Positions 18,116 through 28,013 are shown, counted from the stretch's first letter. The stretch is 64,000 nucleotides of DNA from Limosilactobacillus caecicola (GCF_943192935.1 NZ_CALPCI010000002.1:432082-496081); one strand, 5' to 3'. A program made the numbers and translations. The notes: generated by a model not told the origin, from the letters alone.

Positions 18116-18328
18116 ATGACTTTTAAAGTGTACTTTCAACCTAGTCAAAAAACTACTCCTCGTCGCGAGAACACTCAATCTATCTACATTGAAGCAACTT
18201 CTGAAGCTGAAGCTCGCCAACTAGTTGAAAATAATACCGAATACAATATTGAATACATTGAACTACTGGATGAAAAATCTTTAGAATACGAAAAGCAAAA
18301 CGCCGATTTTAAGATTACCAAGTTCTAG
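18116..18328 (+). CDS. rpoY: RNA polymerase epsilon subunit
   Basis: 70 residues, matching the small Firmicutes RNA polymerase subunit epsilon (DUF1447, formerly YkzG): TFKVYFQPSQKTTPRREN at the start, IYIEATSEAEAR in the middle and NIEYIELLDEKSLEYEKQ near the end align well with Bacillus RpoY. A GGAG box lies 15 bases before the ATG, longer than usual. In many Firmicutes rpoY is followed by rnjA; here a terminator and a lipid-kinase-like gene follow, so RNase J1 is encoded elsewhere or absent. Confidence 0.93.
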   Translation: MTFKVYFQPSQKTTPRRENTQSIYIEATSEAEARQLVENNTEYNIEYIELLDEKSLEYEKQNADFKITKF

Positions 18329-18343
18329 TATTGTTGCTTGATA

Positions 18344-18378
18344 AAAGCCAGGACGCGTTGCTCGCCCTGGCTTTTTTG
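18344..18378 (+). terminator. Terminator after rpoY
   Basis: An AGCCAGG/CCTGGCT stem with a 13-base loop followed by six T residues, directly before the ribosome binding site of the next gene. Confidence 0.82.
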
Positions 18379-18399
18379 AGACATAGAGGTGCGCTTATA

Positions 18400-19353
18400 A
18401 TGAAGTACTCATTTATCATTAACCCCACAGCAAATCATGGTAAAGCAAAACAAACTTGGGCAATGCTCCAAAAATATCTCAACGAAAACAACATTGAATA
18501 CATTAACGAAGTGACCCGCTACCCTGGAGATGCCACGGAAATTACCCAACGCTGGAGTCAAGACGTCGCTGACTCACAATCAATAGTAATTGCCGTTGGC
18601 GGTGATGCTACCGTTGACGAAGTTATTAATGGACTTTATAACCATAACACTTACTCTAGGAACACCGCTAATCGCCTGCCACTGGCGGTGATTCCTGCGG
18701 GACAAAGCAACCACTTTGCTAAAGCCTATGGTATTGATGCCAATCCAGTCAAGGCGTTTCAACAAATCCAGGCTGCCACAGCTACTCAGAAAATCTATAT
18801 TGGTCATTACCATGAAAGCATTAAGGACGAAGATGGTTACTTTATTAATACTTGGGGTGTTGGTTTTGATGCAGCACTTATGAGTCATCGCCAAAGTTTA
18901 GGTAAAAATCAGCATATGCATATGATCTCTTTTTTGCGAAATGCTTTAGCGGTACTCTATAATCAACAACCATTTTCGTTAATGCTCCAAGAAAATCACC
19001 ACCATACTATTTTCCCCAATACCTTTTTGGCAACCTGTTTTAACCATCTGATTCACAGTTCGCCACAACAAAAGCATCAAGAGCTGTTTGCCAAAGAGCT
19101 CAATTTATTAGTAATTGAACGTCACAACTGGTTCATCACCTTTTTGCTACTCCTGAAAATGGTGCTGGGAAATGTCCAGAAGTCACGGTGGGCCCATTAT
19201 TATCACAGTCAACATTTTCATTACACCACCACTTCGTTGGAATTTGTCCAGAAGGATGGAATTGAACTTGGTAACCGCTTTATCGATGTCACAATTGATA
19301 GCGTGCCATGTAATTGCTGGCAACAAAGTACCTTTTCTTCTGAAAATAGTTAA
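18400..19353 (+). CDS. Diacylglycerol kinase-like lipid kinase family protein
   Basis: 317 residues of the DagK/YegS/BmrU fold. The N-terminal nucleotide-binding domain opens with FIINPTANHGKAKQTW and has GGDATVDEVINGLYN where the family usually reads GGDGTLNEVVNGL; the next block reads IPAGQSNHFAKAYGI instead of the usual GTGNDFAR. The fold is convincing, but substitutions in both nucleotide-binding motifs leave kinase activity uncertain. The start ATG at 18400 has GAGGTG upstream; codons before it overlap the rpoY terminator. Confidence 0.8.
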   Translation: MKYSFIINPTANHGKAKQTWAMLQKYLNENNIEYINEVTRYPGDATEITQRWSQDVADSQSIVIAVGGDATVDEVINGLYNHNTYSRNTANRLPLAVIPAGQSNHFAKAYGIDANPVKAFQQIQAATATQKIYIGHYHESIKDEDGYFINTWGVGFDAALMSHRQSLGKNQHMHMISFLRNALAVLYNQQPFSLMLQENHHHTIFPNTFLATCFNHLIHSSPQQKHQELFAKELNLLVIERHNWFITFLLLLKMVLGNVQKSRWAHYYHSQHFHYTTTSLEFVQKDGIELGNRFIDVTIDSVPCNCWQQSTFSSENS

Positions 19354-19445
19354 AAACGTTTAAGACCTTAACAAAATTTTAAGCTAAGGTTCGATTATAA
19401 AATTAATATCAGTTTTTAATTAAAAATCGAGTCGAAGCCTGGTTT

Positions 19446-19468
19446 AATCGAGCCTCGCTCAATTTTTT
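19446..19468 (+). terminator. Weak terminator-like hairpin after the lipid-kinase-like gene
   Basis: A short GAGC/GCTC stem with a three-base loop followed by seven T residues. The stem is minimal. The rest of the 19354-19605 gap is A/T-rich, with no gene or clear promoter that I could support. Confidence 0.4.
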
Positions 19469-19605
19469 TAATCCTATTTTTGGTTACTAACTTAATCAAA
19501 ACAAAACTTGTTTATAAGGTTTTATTAAACAATTGATAAGAACCCCGTTTACTAACTTTAAATTGTTAGAATGAAACTAAACAAACTAGTTTCGAGGTGT
19601 AAGTT

Positions 19606-20028
19606 TTGGTCTATCTATATTTTCATACGAATGATCCTTCGAAAAGAAAGGCAATTCGCTGGTTTAATGACCACCAAATTCCCATTACCCAGCGTAATAT
19701 TGAAAAACAACCTCTGACAGCAGAGGAAGTTCTTCATTTACTCAGTATCTCATTAAATGGAACTGATGACCTGATTTCATTGCGCTCTCGAGACACTAAA
19801 GCACTCGGCATGGATCGACCGAGTGTCACCATCAATGAGTTTACATCCGCAGTTCAAAAAAGCCCGCGGATTTTAAAAAACCCCATTATCTTTGATACTA
19901 ACAAATTAATTACTGGTTTTGACCAAGAAAAAATGGGCATTTTCATTCCGCAATCTCAACGGCGGAATGAACTCATCCAACTGATGAATAGATTTACCCA
20001 CCCTCAAGGACATATTAAACTCGCTTAA
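19606..20028 (+). CDS. Spx/ArsC-family protein lacking the CXXC redox switch
   Basis: 140 residues, aligning with Spx, the RNA polymerase alpha-CTD-binding regulator of thiol stress: VYLYF at the start, RKAIRWFNDHQIPITQRNI, SLNGTDDLISLRSRDTKALG, and PRILKNPIIFDTNKLITGFDQEKMGIFIP all match Spx landmarks. Where Spx has the CXXC switch at residues 10-13, this protein has DPSK, so the disulfide sensor is missing. A TTG start at 19606 has GAGGTG seven bases upstream. Monocistronic with its own terminator. Probably one of several Spx paralogues of lactobacilli; whether it binds RNA polymerase is inference. Confidence 0.85.
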   Translation: MVYLYFHTNDPSKRKAIRWFNDHQIPITQRNIEKQPLTAEEVLHLLSISLNGTDDLISLRSRDTKALGMDRPSVTINEFTSAVQKSPRILKNPIIFDTNKLITGFDQEKMGIFIPQSQRRNELIQLMNRFTHPQGHIKLA

Positions 20029-20029
20029 T

Positions 20030-20078
20030 TAAAAACCAGGAACAAGTTTTACTGAAAAAACTTGTTCCTGGTTTTTTT
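20030..20078 (+). terminator. Terminator after the Spx-family gene
   Basis: A long ACCAGGAACAAGTTT/AAACTTGTTCCTGGT stem followed by seven T residues. It may also serve the convergent prs gene. Confidence 0.9.
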
Positions 20079-20089
20079 AGTTACATCAA

Positions 20090-21061
20090 TTAGTGGAAAA
20101 GCGTTCGTAATGATTGTTGATTGTGAACCCTGGCAATGGCTTCTTTAATCAACGTCGACAGTGACAGCTCGATAATTTTCGGAGATTTTTTGCGATCTGG
20201 GATCACAATTGAATCACTTACTAACATTTTCTCGATTGGCGAATGTTCAATCTTTTCTACCGCACCATTGGAAAGGACTGGATGCGTAGCGACCCCATAA
20301 ATTGCCTTCGCCCCTTTTTTCTTTAACAGTTCTGCGGAATTCGCAATCCGCGTTCCAGTATCAACAATATCGTCCACGATAATTGCCGTTTTGCCTGTCA
20401 CATCACCAATTAAAAATTCAGGAGCGGCCTCATGACGATGTTCGCGATTTGAATTGTCCCGTTTATCAACAATTGCAATTGGTACCCCACCTAAGTGTTC
20501 TGCAAAGCGGCGTACAAGTGAAACACCAGCATGATCTGGAGCAACGATCACGACATCATGATTTAAATCATGGGCATTCAGGTAATCCACGAATGTCATC
20601 GCTGCCCGTAAATGGTCAACCGGAATATCAAAAAAGCCTTGTACCTGTGGAGCATGCAAATCAACCGTAATTAAACGATCGACCCGAGCATCCTGAAGAA
20701 GGTTTGCTACTAACTTGGCAGTAATGGGTTCCCGTGAACGAGCCTTGCGGTCCTGACGAGCGTAACCATAATACGGCATGACAACGTTGATGACCTTGGC
20801 ACTAGCCCGGCGGAGCGCATCAATCATTATCAATAACTCCATTAGATTAGTGTTAACCGGATCAGAAACTGATTGAATTACGTATACCTCTTGTCCACGA
20901 ACACTTTCGTTAATCTCAACGGAAATTTCCCCATCCGCAAAATGACTAATTGTACAGTCACTTAAAGGGATCCCAATTTTTGCGGAAATCTTTTTGGCTA
21001 GTGGTTGGTTCGAATTGAGTGCAAATAGTTTGACATCTTGAGCATTTTTAATCTCTGTCAT
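20090..21061 (-). CDS. prs: Ribose-phosphate pyrophosphokinase
   Basis: 323 residues. It makes PRPP from ribose-5-phosphate and ATP for nucleotide, His and Trp synthesis. Visible landmarks are LMELLIMIDALRRASA, MPYYGYARQDRKARSREPITAKL, the DLHAPQVQGFFDIP catalytic block and the PRPP-binding IIVDDIVDTGTRI motif near residue 220. The ribose-phosphate loop reads APDHAGV rather than the commoner SPDHGGV, suggesting the second PRPP-synthetase type that many lactobacilli carry. I chose the ATG at 21061 over the GTG two codons upstream because of AAGGAT spacing. Confidence 0.93.
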   Translation of the reverse strand: MTEIKNAQDVKLFALNSNQPLAKKISAKIGIPLSDCTISHFADGEISVEINESVRGQEVYVIQSVSDPVNTNLMELLIMIDALRRASAKVINVVMPYYGYARQDRKARSREPITAKLVANLLQDARVDRLITVDLHAPQVQGFFDIPVDHLRAAMTFVDYLNAHDLNHDVVIVAPDHAGVSLVRRFAEHLGGVPIAIVDKRDNSNREHRHEAAPEFLIGDVTGKTAIIVDDIVDTGTRIANSAELLKKKGAKAIYGVATHPVLSNGAVEKIEHSPIEKMLVSDSIVIPDRKKSPKIIELSLSTLIKEAIARVHNQQSLRTLFH

Positions 21062-21112
21062 TGTCACGTATCCTTCCCTGGATGAGAATCAGTTTGAATA
21101 TCTTCACCACTA

Positions 21113-21140
21113 TTATTACAAGGATTATCTGAGAATGCAA
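21113..21140 (-). promoter_or_regulatory. prs promoter
   Basis: TTGCAT (21140-21135), a 16-base spacer, TAATAA (21118-21113), about 50 bases before prs. Confidence 0.4.
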
Positions 21141-21194
21141 TCACCTGATCACAATTTGTCCCTTGATTAAAGCAACGTCATTCATTACCTCAAT

Positions 21195-23702
21195 TTAAAA
21201 ATCTTCAGGAGTCATCCCATCCATACCAATGAGGGGATCAATGAGGTTGTTTTCAATCATCTCCGCAGTTAGTTGCTGAGTCTTCGTGCTCGTTATTTCT
21301 TCAGAAGGGTGTGAATGGTGCTTGGGGTCTGCAGTTTTTGTTTCATGGTCCTGCAACTGTTCCTGATGATCGAACACCAGCTGAATTCGCTTGGTTAAAG
21401 TAGTCTGCCGGTACTGAGTAGCAGCATTAGCACAACGCACAAAAGCTGCGGGGCTTCCTACCATCAACAGTGCTTGAGAAGACCTAGTTACGGCTGTATA
21501 AAGTAAGTTGCGCTGCATAATTGTCGGGGCGTTGGGATTCGATGGAAAAAACTCATCTGCCATCACGATAATGACGACCGCCGATTGGCTCCCCTGAGCC
21601 TTATGAATGGTTGTACAGTATGCTAATTGTAAGGCATTCAGTTCGTTAATCCGCAAGTATTCAACTTCTTCACCATCAAAATCAACAATCACCTTTTGCT
21701 TTGCGGTCGAATTGGTTTGACCATGTAGCACATTTTGCCCTTCAATCGACTTGATAATCCCAATATCACCATTAAAGACATTACGGTCTGGATCGTTGAC
21801 CGTCTGCATAACCTTGTCCCCCACCCGAAGTTCATGACCCGCTAACTTAATTGCTGGCTTAGTATCCTCCGGTGGGTTCAGGGCGTCCTGCAAAACTTGG
21901 TTCAGATTTTTTGTACCGGCGACGCCGCCATGAATTGGCGCTAAAATTTGCAGGTCCATCAAAGATACTCTGTGCTGGTCACGGTACAATTGGACAGCCC
22001 GAGCAATTAAGCTAGGAATCGCCTGCAAGTGGGCCCGAATGAACTGACGGTGTGGATATTGATTGGCCTTTGCTGGGGCAAACAAGTTAGCGTCCACTTT
22101 GCCCTGATTAATTCGATTGGCTAAAGGAATAATTGATGAAGTTTTCGCCTGGCGGTAAATATGAGTTAACCGCCGCTGCGGTAAGGCATCGGTGGCTAAG
22201 AGATCATGGAATACCTGTCCAGGGCCAACTGATGGTAATTGGTCACAATCCCCGACTAACACAACATGAGTCCCCGGGGTCACAGCATCCATCAAAGCTG
22301 TAAACAAAGCCATACTCGTCATTGACATTTCATCAACAATCAGCAATTGTGCGTCGAGTGGGTCAAAATCCATTTCCATCAATTGCCGATCACTAATATC
22401 GGCCGTTAAACCGAGCAGACGGTGAATCGTACTTGCTTCAATTCCGGTGACCGAATTAATTTGCTTCGCAGCCCGCCCAGTAGGAGCAACCAGCATAACA
22501 TCTTCCCGACTAAGTTTTGGATGTAAAGCCAAAAAGCTTGCTACAATTCCATTCACAATCGTCGTTTTCCCGGTTCCTGGTCCACCAGTTAATAACATCA
22601 CGGAATGGTTTAAGGCTTCTTGAATGGCATCGATTTGGACTTGGTCATAATCATAACCATTTTGTTTTTCAATTTGCTGGATTGCTTCCTGAAATTCTGA
22701 CTCTTCGACATGTTCAATCTCATCATCAGTCTGTAGCAATTCAAACAATTTTTGAGCAACTTTCCATTCGGCATTGTAGTATGCACTCTCATAGACATGC
22801 TGATCATTTTCAATTTCCAACTGGTCTTGTTTCACAAGGGGACTTAACTGCCGCTCCACATTTGATTGATCAACTTGGTAATTTAATAACCGGTTGGTTA
22901 ATGACAACAGAACCTGACGTTGGGCAAACGCCCCCCCCTGACCATTAATCAGCAATTTAAGTGCGTATAGCAAGGCACCCTGCAGCCGACGTTTGTCTAG
23001 CGCAGTGATGGAATAATAGCGTTGGGCAATTTGATCAATCACTGAAAAACGCAACCCACTATCAAATAAATCAATGGCCAATTGGTACGGATTCTTTTGA
23101 ATGGTTGCTAATGTTTTCACCCCGTACTGGTCAAAAATCAGGTTAACCTGGCGTTCCGTAAAGCCATACTGTTGCAACTTTTTAATAATTTGGCCAGTCG
23201 AGTTGCCAATATCAAGTTGGGCAAAAAAATCGATCATGGTTTTACGGTCTGCTGCGTCAATTTCAATAATCTCATCGAGACTATCAGGGTTGTCCAAAAC
23301 AATGTTCATCGCCTGACCACCAAACGCATCAAACACTAACTTGGTACTTTTTCGGGGATAATTTAAATTCACGTGATGAAATTTGAAATAACGTAATAGT
23401 TGGCTACTGGTCTGTGGTAATACAACGTGGCAACCAGTGCTGGAGAATTGCAGCCCGTACCGTTGGTCATCCACTACCCGGCCTTCAAATTCGTAACGAT
23501 CACCTTCAACCACTTCACCAAGTTGCCCTTTGACAGTAATCGTTTCCTGATCCCATTCAAAATTAGCGTCTTCCACGGCTACGGAGATAATCCGAAAAAG
23601 ACTCCGCTCAAAAATGACTACCTTAACCGTGCCAACAAACGAGGTCGGCCCAGTCGTGGTCACCCCTTCCCGATGTTGAACAATTTGTCGGTATTCTGCC
23701 AC
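21195..23702 (-). CDS. recD2: RecD2-type ATP-dependent DNA helicase
   Basis: 835 residues. RecD2 helicases act without RecBC, 5' to 3', in repair and replication-fork maintenance. Order: an N-terminal OB-like domain, helix-hairpin-helix elements (LQQYGFTERQVNLIFDQYG near residue 180), Walker A LLTGGPGTGKTT (about residue 370), Walker B LLIVDEMSM, VLVGDCDQLPSVGPG, and the C-terminal UvrD-like YCTTIHKAQGSQ and NLLYTAVTRSSQ motifs. GTG start at 23702 with AAGGAGG upstream. The acidic, low-complexity C-terminal 70 residues are poorly conserved in the family. Confidence 0.95.
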   Translation of the reverse strand: MAEYRQIVQHREGVTTTGPTSFVGTVKVVIFERSLFRIISVAVEDANFEWDQETITVKGQLGEVVEGDRYEFEGRVVDDQRYGLQFSSTGCHVVLPQTSSQLLRYFKFHHVNLNYPRKSTKLVFDAFGGQAMNIVLDNPDSLDEIIEIDAADRKTMIDFFAQLDIGNSTGQIIKKLQQYGFTERQVNLIFDQYGVKTLATIQKNPYQLAIDLFDSGLRFSVIDQIAQRYYSITALDKRRLQGALLYALKLLINGQGGAFAQRQVLLSLTNRLLNYQVDQSNVERQLSPLVKQDQLEIENDQHVYESAYYNAEWKVAQKLFELLQTDDEIEHVEESEFQEAIQQIEKQNGYDYDQVQIDAIQEALNHSVMLLTGGPGTGKTTIVNGIVASFLALHPKLSREDVMLVAPTGRAAKQINSVTGIEASTIHRLLGLTADISDRQLMEMDFDPLDAQLLIVDEMSMTSMALFTALMDAVTPGTHVVLVGDCDQLPSVGPGQVFHDLLATDALPQRRLTHIYRQAKTSSIIPLANRINQGKVDANLFAPAKANQYPHRQFIRAHLQAIPSLIARAVQLYRDQHRVSLMDLQILAPIHGGVAGTKNLNQVLQDALNPPEDTKPAIKLAGHELRVGDKVMQTVNDPDRNVFNGDIGIIKSIEGQNVLHGQTNSTAKQKVIVDFDGEEVEYLRINELNALQLAYCTTIHKAQGSQSAVVIIVMADEFFPSNPNAPTIMQRNLLYTAVTRSSQALLMVGSPAAFVRCANAATQYRQTTLTKRIQLVFDHQEQLQDHETKTADPKHHSHPSEEITSTKTQQLTAEMIENNLIDPLIGMDGMTPEDF

Positions 23703-23725
23703 AATAATCCTCCTTTCTCCAACAT

Positions 23726-23775
23726 AAAAAAGCCATTAACAAAGGTTGTGATATCCTCTACCAATGGCTTTTGCA
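23726..23775 (-). terminator. Terminator between the TPR gene and recD2
   Basis: An AAAGCCATT/AATGGCTTT stem with a 25-base loop on the minus strand, followed by T residues. It sits only about 23 bases upstream of the recD2 start, so recD2 expression would need read-through or a promoter within the loop. Confidence 0.7.
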
Positions 23776-23781
23776 AATTAA

Positions 23782-24456
23782 TCACTGCTGCTTGAGCTTT
23801 TGGAGTGCATGCTCAATCTCCGCAATTTTCTTTTCACTCTTTTGATAGTAATCAAGGTCCAGTTGTTGAGCTTGATCCAGGTATTTTTGGTATGGCTCAT
23901 CCAGCGCCATTGCAACTAACCCTCGATTAAATTGTGTATCTGCCCGCCCAGGGTGGTGCAAAAGAATTTGATCATAGTATTGTTTGGCTTTCTTGAATTC
24001 ACCAAGCGCCAGCATTGAATCACCAAGAACCTGATTGATTTCCGGATCATCCGCTGACAATTCATACGCCGTTAATCCATATGCAACTGCTTGCTTGTAT
24101 TGTTTCTTCTTCATATAGCTTTGCGCAAGCATTAAGTATGAATCTGCCTTGAGTTTTTCATCATCAATTTGATTATAAAGTTTAATGGCTTCATCTACTT
24201 TACCAACGGTGTAGTAAAGGTTTCCTAAGCCATACTTCAAAAAATTGATGGCTCGTTGATCGCCACGTTGTTCAAAAATTCCCAACGCTTTTTGGAATAA
24301 CTCCTCAGCTTGCACATAATCATTCAAGCGAGTTAGTAATGATCCAAGGTCATAATAATTATTAAATTTGTTTGGTTCTTCATCAATTGCTTTTACTAAG
24401 CGGTGAACCAATTGCTCACTTTGGTTTTTTTGTGATTCGAGCTTTTCATCGGCCAT
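23782..24456 (-). CDS. Tetratricopeptide-repeat protein
   Basis: 224 residues built of about five TPR units (for example YYDLGSLLTRLNDYVQAEEL and YGLGNLYYTVGKVDEAIKLY, then MLAQSYMKKKQYKQAVAYG), with no signal peptide or catalytic domain. TPR repeats mediate protein-protein contacts; the partner is unknown. The gene lies between the mnmA/phosphatase genes and recD2, as in other lactobacilli. ATG with a GAGGTGA box, 14 bases after the upstream gene. Confidence 0.88.
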   Translation of the reverse strand: MADEKLESQKNQSEQLVHRLVKAIDEEPNKFNNYYDLGSLLTRLNDYVQAEELFQKALGIFEQRGDQRAINFLKYGLGNLYYTVGKVDEAIKLYNQIDDEKLKADSYLMLAQSYMKKKQYKQAVAYGLTAYELSADDPEINQVLGDSMLALGEFKKAKQYYDQILLHHPGRADTQFNRGLVAMALDEPYQKYLDQAQQLDLDYYQKSEKKIAEIEHALQKLKQQ

Positions 24457-24470
24457 ATTTAGTCACCTCA

Positions 24471-25127
24471 TTAAATCGTATCAGTTGGGTCAACCCTCGT
24501 CTTGTGGAGATACGAGGTATCATTCCACTTCTCCAAATGATAATTTTGACCATCATCAGTTTGCAAAATTGTTGTCGAAGTATTACTCAGGCCACCGCGG
24601 TCCTTTAAATGTGCCATTGGCGTTTTTAAAAGACCATTAATTGCAGCATTCAATGCCGCCCCATGTGAAACCACCACAACGTTTTGGCGGGGAAATTCGT
24701 GAACGTAATCTTGAACAGCAGCACTGACCCGTTTGATTACTGACTCAAAGCTTTCACTTCCCACAATCGTTGGGTCATATTGGTCCGGATGATGGCGGAA
24801 ATTGTTTATAACATCAGGCCATTTGTCAGCCACTGCGGAAAATTTCATACCTTCCATTTTGCCAAGGTTAAATTCAATTAAACGTTCATCAATGGTTAAA
24901 GGAATTGGCCGCCCTAAAGCTTCAATTAATTTTTCAGCCGTGGTTTTAGCGCGGGGAAGCGGACTAGCAAACACGTGGGCAATCTTCACCGAAGCTAATG
25001 ATTGTGCCAAACATTTAATTTCATGATAACTTTGTGGTAATAATGGTGAATCGCCATGGGCTCCCTGGTATTTAGAATCCAAGTTCCATTCCGTTTTACC
25101 ATGTCTAATAAATAATATTCTACTCAT
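24471..25127 (-). CDS. Histidine phosphatase (phosphoglycerate-mutase-like) family protein
   Basis: 218 residues of the histidine phosphatase superfamily. The phospho-accepting His lies in LFIRHGKTEWN (residues 4-14), the second catalytic His in VVVSHGAALNA (about residue 150), and the Glu in IEFNLGKMEGM. It is more like the GpmB/PhoE cofactor-independent-looking phosphatases than glycolytic GpmA, so the substrate is uncertain. The ATG at 25127 has a GGTGGG box; the frame runs 26 codons further upstream without a good start. It is transcribed with the TPR gene. Confidence 0.88.
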   Translation of the reverse strand: MSRILFIRHGKTEWNLDSKYQGAHGDSPLLPQSYHEIKCLAQSLASVKIAHVFASPLPRAKTTAEKLIEALGRPIPLTIDERLIEFNLGKMEGMKFSAVADKWPDVINNFRHHPDQYDPTIVGSESFESVIKRVSAAVQDYVHEFPRQNVVVVSHGAALNAAINGLLKTPMAHLKDRGGLSNTSTTILQTDDGQNYHLEKWNDTSYLHKTRVDPTDTI

Positions 25128-25286
25128 TTTCCCACCATGCCATTTAAAATCTAACTTAGCCTTATAATACCAAAAAAACAGTGACGATGGCGCTTTTTTA
25201 TCCAAATAATTTCCAAGAAAGCTTAATCTTAAGATTCACGCAATAAATTTAATTAAGACCTGATGTTAAATTTTTCAACTAACGCC

Positions 25287-25329
25287 AGCAAAAAACGGCC
25301 TTCGTCATTTAACATGTAGAAAGCCGTTA
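25287..25329 (-). terminator. Terminator after mnmA
   Basis: An AACGGCTTT/GAAGGCCGTT stem on the minus strand with an 18-base loop, followed by six T residues. Confidence 0.75.
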
Positions 25330-25337
25330 GCTTGTAA

Positions 25338-26540
<1,203 letters not shown>

Positions 26541-26580
26541 TCATTATAACAAATCCACAACTGTCGGTCACTGGTTTCAC

Positions 26581-26922
26581 TTACTTTTTGTTAAAGATAC
26601 CCCGTTCCACCATTTCGTTCAGAATGAAATGCAACTGAGTAACAAATTCATCTTTGCGTTGTTGCTTAAAAATATTGACCTTCGCGAAGCCATTAGTATT
26701 AACCGTATCCATCTTAAAACCAGTTAAATCGCCATTAACGGTAATCTGTAAACGAGCAAATGGTTTGAACGGTGACTTGCGATCAAGTGACCCGAGATAC
26801 CGAAAATTGCCCCGGTTAGTCTTTTCAAATCCTAAATCAAGCAATGTGTATTCCTTAATCTGCGGACTAATTTGGTAGGTATCAACATCACCAGGTAATT
26901 GAACAGATTGTTGAAATTCCAT
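26581..26922 (-). CDS. DUF1831 family protein
   Basis: 113 residues, soluble. It resembles the small DUF1831 proteins found beside mnmA and cysteine desulfurase genes in lactobacilli: a basic beta-rich core (YTLLDLGFEKTNRGNFRY) followed by a C-terminal helix (QLHFILNEMVERGIF). No function is established; a link to tRNA thiolation or sulfur transfer is only suggested by the neighbourhood. It starts two bases after mtnN. Confidence 0.65.
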   Translation of the reverse strand: MEFQQSVQLPGDVDTYQISPQIKEYTLLDLGFEKTNRGNFRYLGSLDRKSPFKPFARLQITVNGDLTGFKMDTVNTNGFAKVNIFKQQRKDEFVTQLHFILNEMVERGIFNKK

Positions 26923-26924
26923 TA

Positions 26925-27623
26925 TTAAGCCTTCTTTAATTCAGAAAACAGTTCTAACAACATCTTAGCCGAGCGTTGCCCAGCCTGAATGATAAATTCA
27001 TCAAAGCTGACCCCGGCTTCTTCATCACCCGTGTCAGACATCGCCCGCACCACAACATAAGGAATGTCGTGGTCAGTTGCTACTTGGCCAACTGCGGCCC
27101 CTTCCATTTCAGCAGAAAGCGCTTCTGGAAAATAATGCTTAATTTTAGCAATTGCGTCTTTGCTAGCCACAAATTGATCACCGGAAACAATTAATCCCCG
27201 TTCGATCTTCAAACCAGTTTTTTGACCAGCTTGGGCTAATGCATCGCCCCACTTGGCTGAAGCTTTGAAACGGGCCGGTTTGCCAGGTAATTGTCCATAA
27301 ACGTAATCAAAGGCCCGAGCATCTGCATCATGATAAGCAGTTTCTGTTGAGATCACGATATCGCCAACATGTTGGTTTTCACCAATTCCACCAGCAGAAC
27401 CTGAGTTAATCACCACGTCAACGTTAAAATCGGTAATCAGATGTTCAGTTGTAATCCCAGCTTCTACCTTACCAATTCCAGATTCAACTAGGACGACATC
27501 TTGCCCACTAATCGTGCCCTGGTAGTATTTTTTCCCACCAATCGTGGTTACCTGTTCATTGACCAAATGATCCAATAGCTCCTTGAGTTCCTCTGGCATT
27601 GCGCAAATAATTCCGAATTTCAT
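26925..27623 (-). CDS. mtnN: 5'-methylthioadenosine/S-adenosylhomocysteine nucleosidase
   Basis: 232 residues. It cleaves adenine from methylthioadenosine and S-adenosylhomocysteine, feeding methionine salvage and autoinducer-2 precursor formation. The family blocks are VVINSGSAGGIG, ISGDQFV, the substrate-binding AEMEGAAVGQVA (about residue 172) and the catalytic Asp in RAMSDTGDEEA. The ATG has AGGAGAAG upstream. Part of a minus-strand run with the preceding NUDIX and membrane-protein genes. Confidence 0.96.
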   Translation of the reverse strand: MKFGIICAMPEELKELLDHLVNEQVTTIGGKKYYQGTISGQDVVLVESGIGKVEAGITTEHLITDFNVDVVINSGSAGGIGENQHVGDIVISTETAYHDADARAFDYVYGQLPGKPARFKASAKWGDALAQAGQKTGLKIERGLIVSGDQFVASKDAIAKIKHYFPEALSAEMEGAAVGQVATDHDIPYVVVRAMSDTGDEEAGVSFDEFIIQAGQRSAKMLLELFSELKKA

Positions 27624-27632
27624 GTTCTTCTC

Positions 27633-28013
27633 CTATCCGATAAAAAATAATATTAAATAAACAATCACGATTAAAACCACTAATCCGAGAATAACTCGAT
27701 TTAGTTTGGTTTTTAATCGTTGCGTTTTTTCCTCAGCCAACGTCATTTTGTCGTTAGCCAAGCTTTGTTCCCGCGTCAAAGGCTGGCCTTCCACCAACTC
27801 ATCTTGTGGCGCTTCTTCCACATTCCGCTTCCGGCTTCGGGAAATTAATGGTTCCTGGTCTAAATTAGTATCGTGACTGTGTAAATCAATCTGTGAATCC
27901 TGTTCATTTGACCGGTCCGCTTTCCATTCCGCAAGTTTCCGCCAGCCCTGATTTTTTGACTGCTGCTCACGGTAAGCTTTTCGTGTTAATGGACGCCCTT
28001 GATCTTCATTCAT
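27633..28013 (-). CDS. Small tail-anchored membrane protein, unknown function
   Basis: 126 residues: a long, charged, probably disordered N-terminal part and one C-terminal membrane helix (VILGLVVLIVIVYLILFFIG), so the soluble part is likely cytoplasmic. A short motif, GRPLTRKAYRE and GQPLTREQ, occurs twice (about residues 6 and 75). The start overlaps the NUDIX stop codon (TAATG) and has a GGGGGA box, implying coupling. I recognise no family. Confidence 0.72.
   Translation of the reverse strand: MNEDQGRPLTRKAYREQQSKNQGWRKLAEWKADRSNEQDSQIDLHSHDTNLDQEPLISRSRKRNVEEAPQDELVEGQPLTREQSLANDKMTLAEEKTQRLKTKLNRVILGLVVLIVIVYLILFFIG

Noticed and set aside
22517..22948. 143-codon plus-strand frame opposite recD2
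   Set aside because: Shadow of the strongly supported recD2 coding sequence; no promoter or family match.
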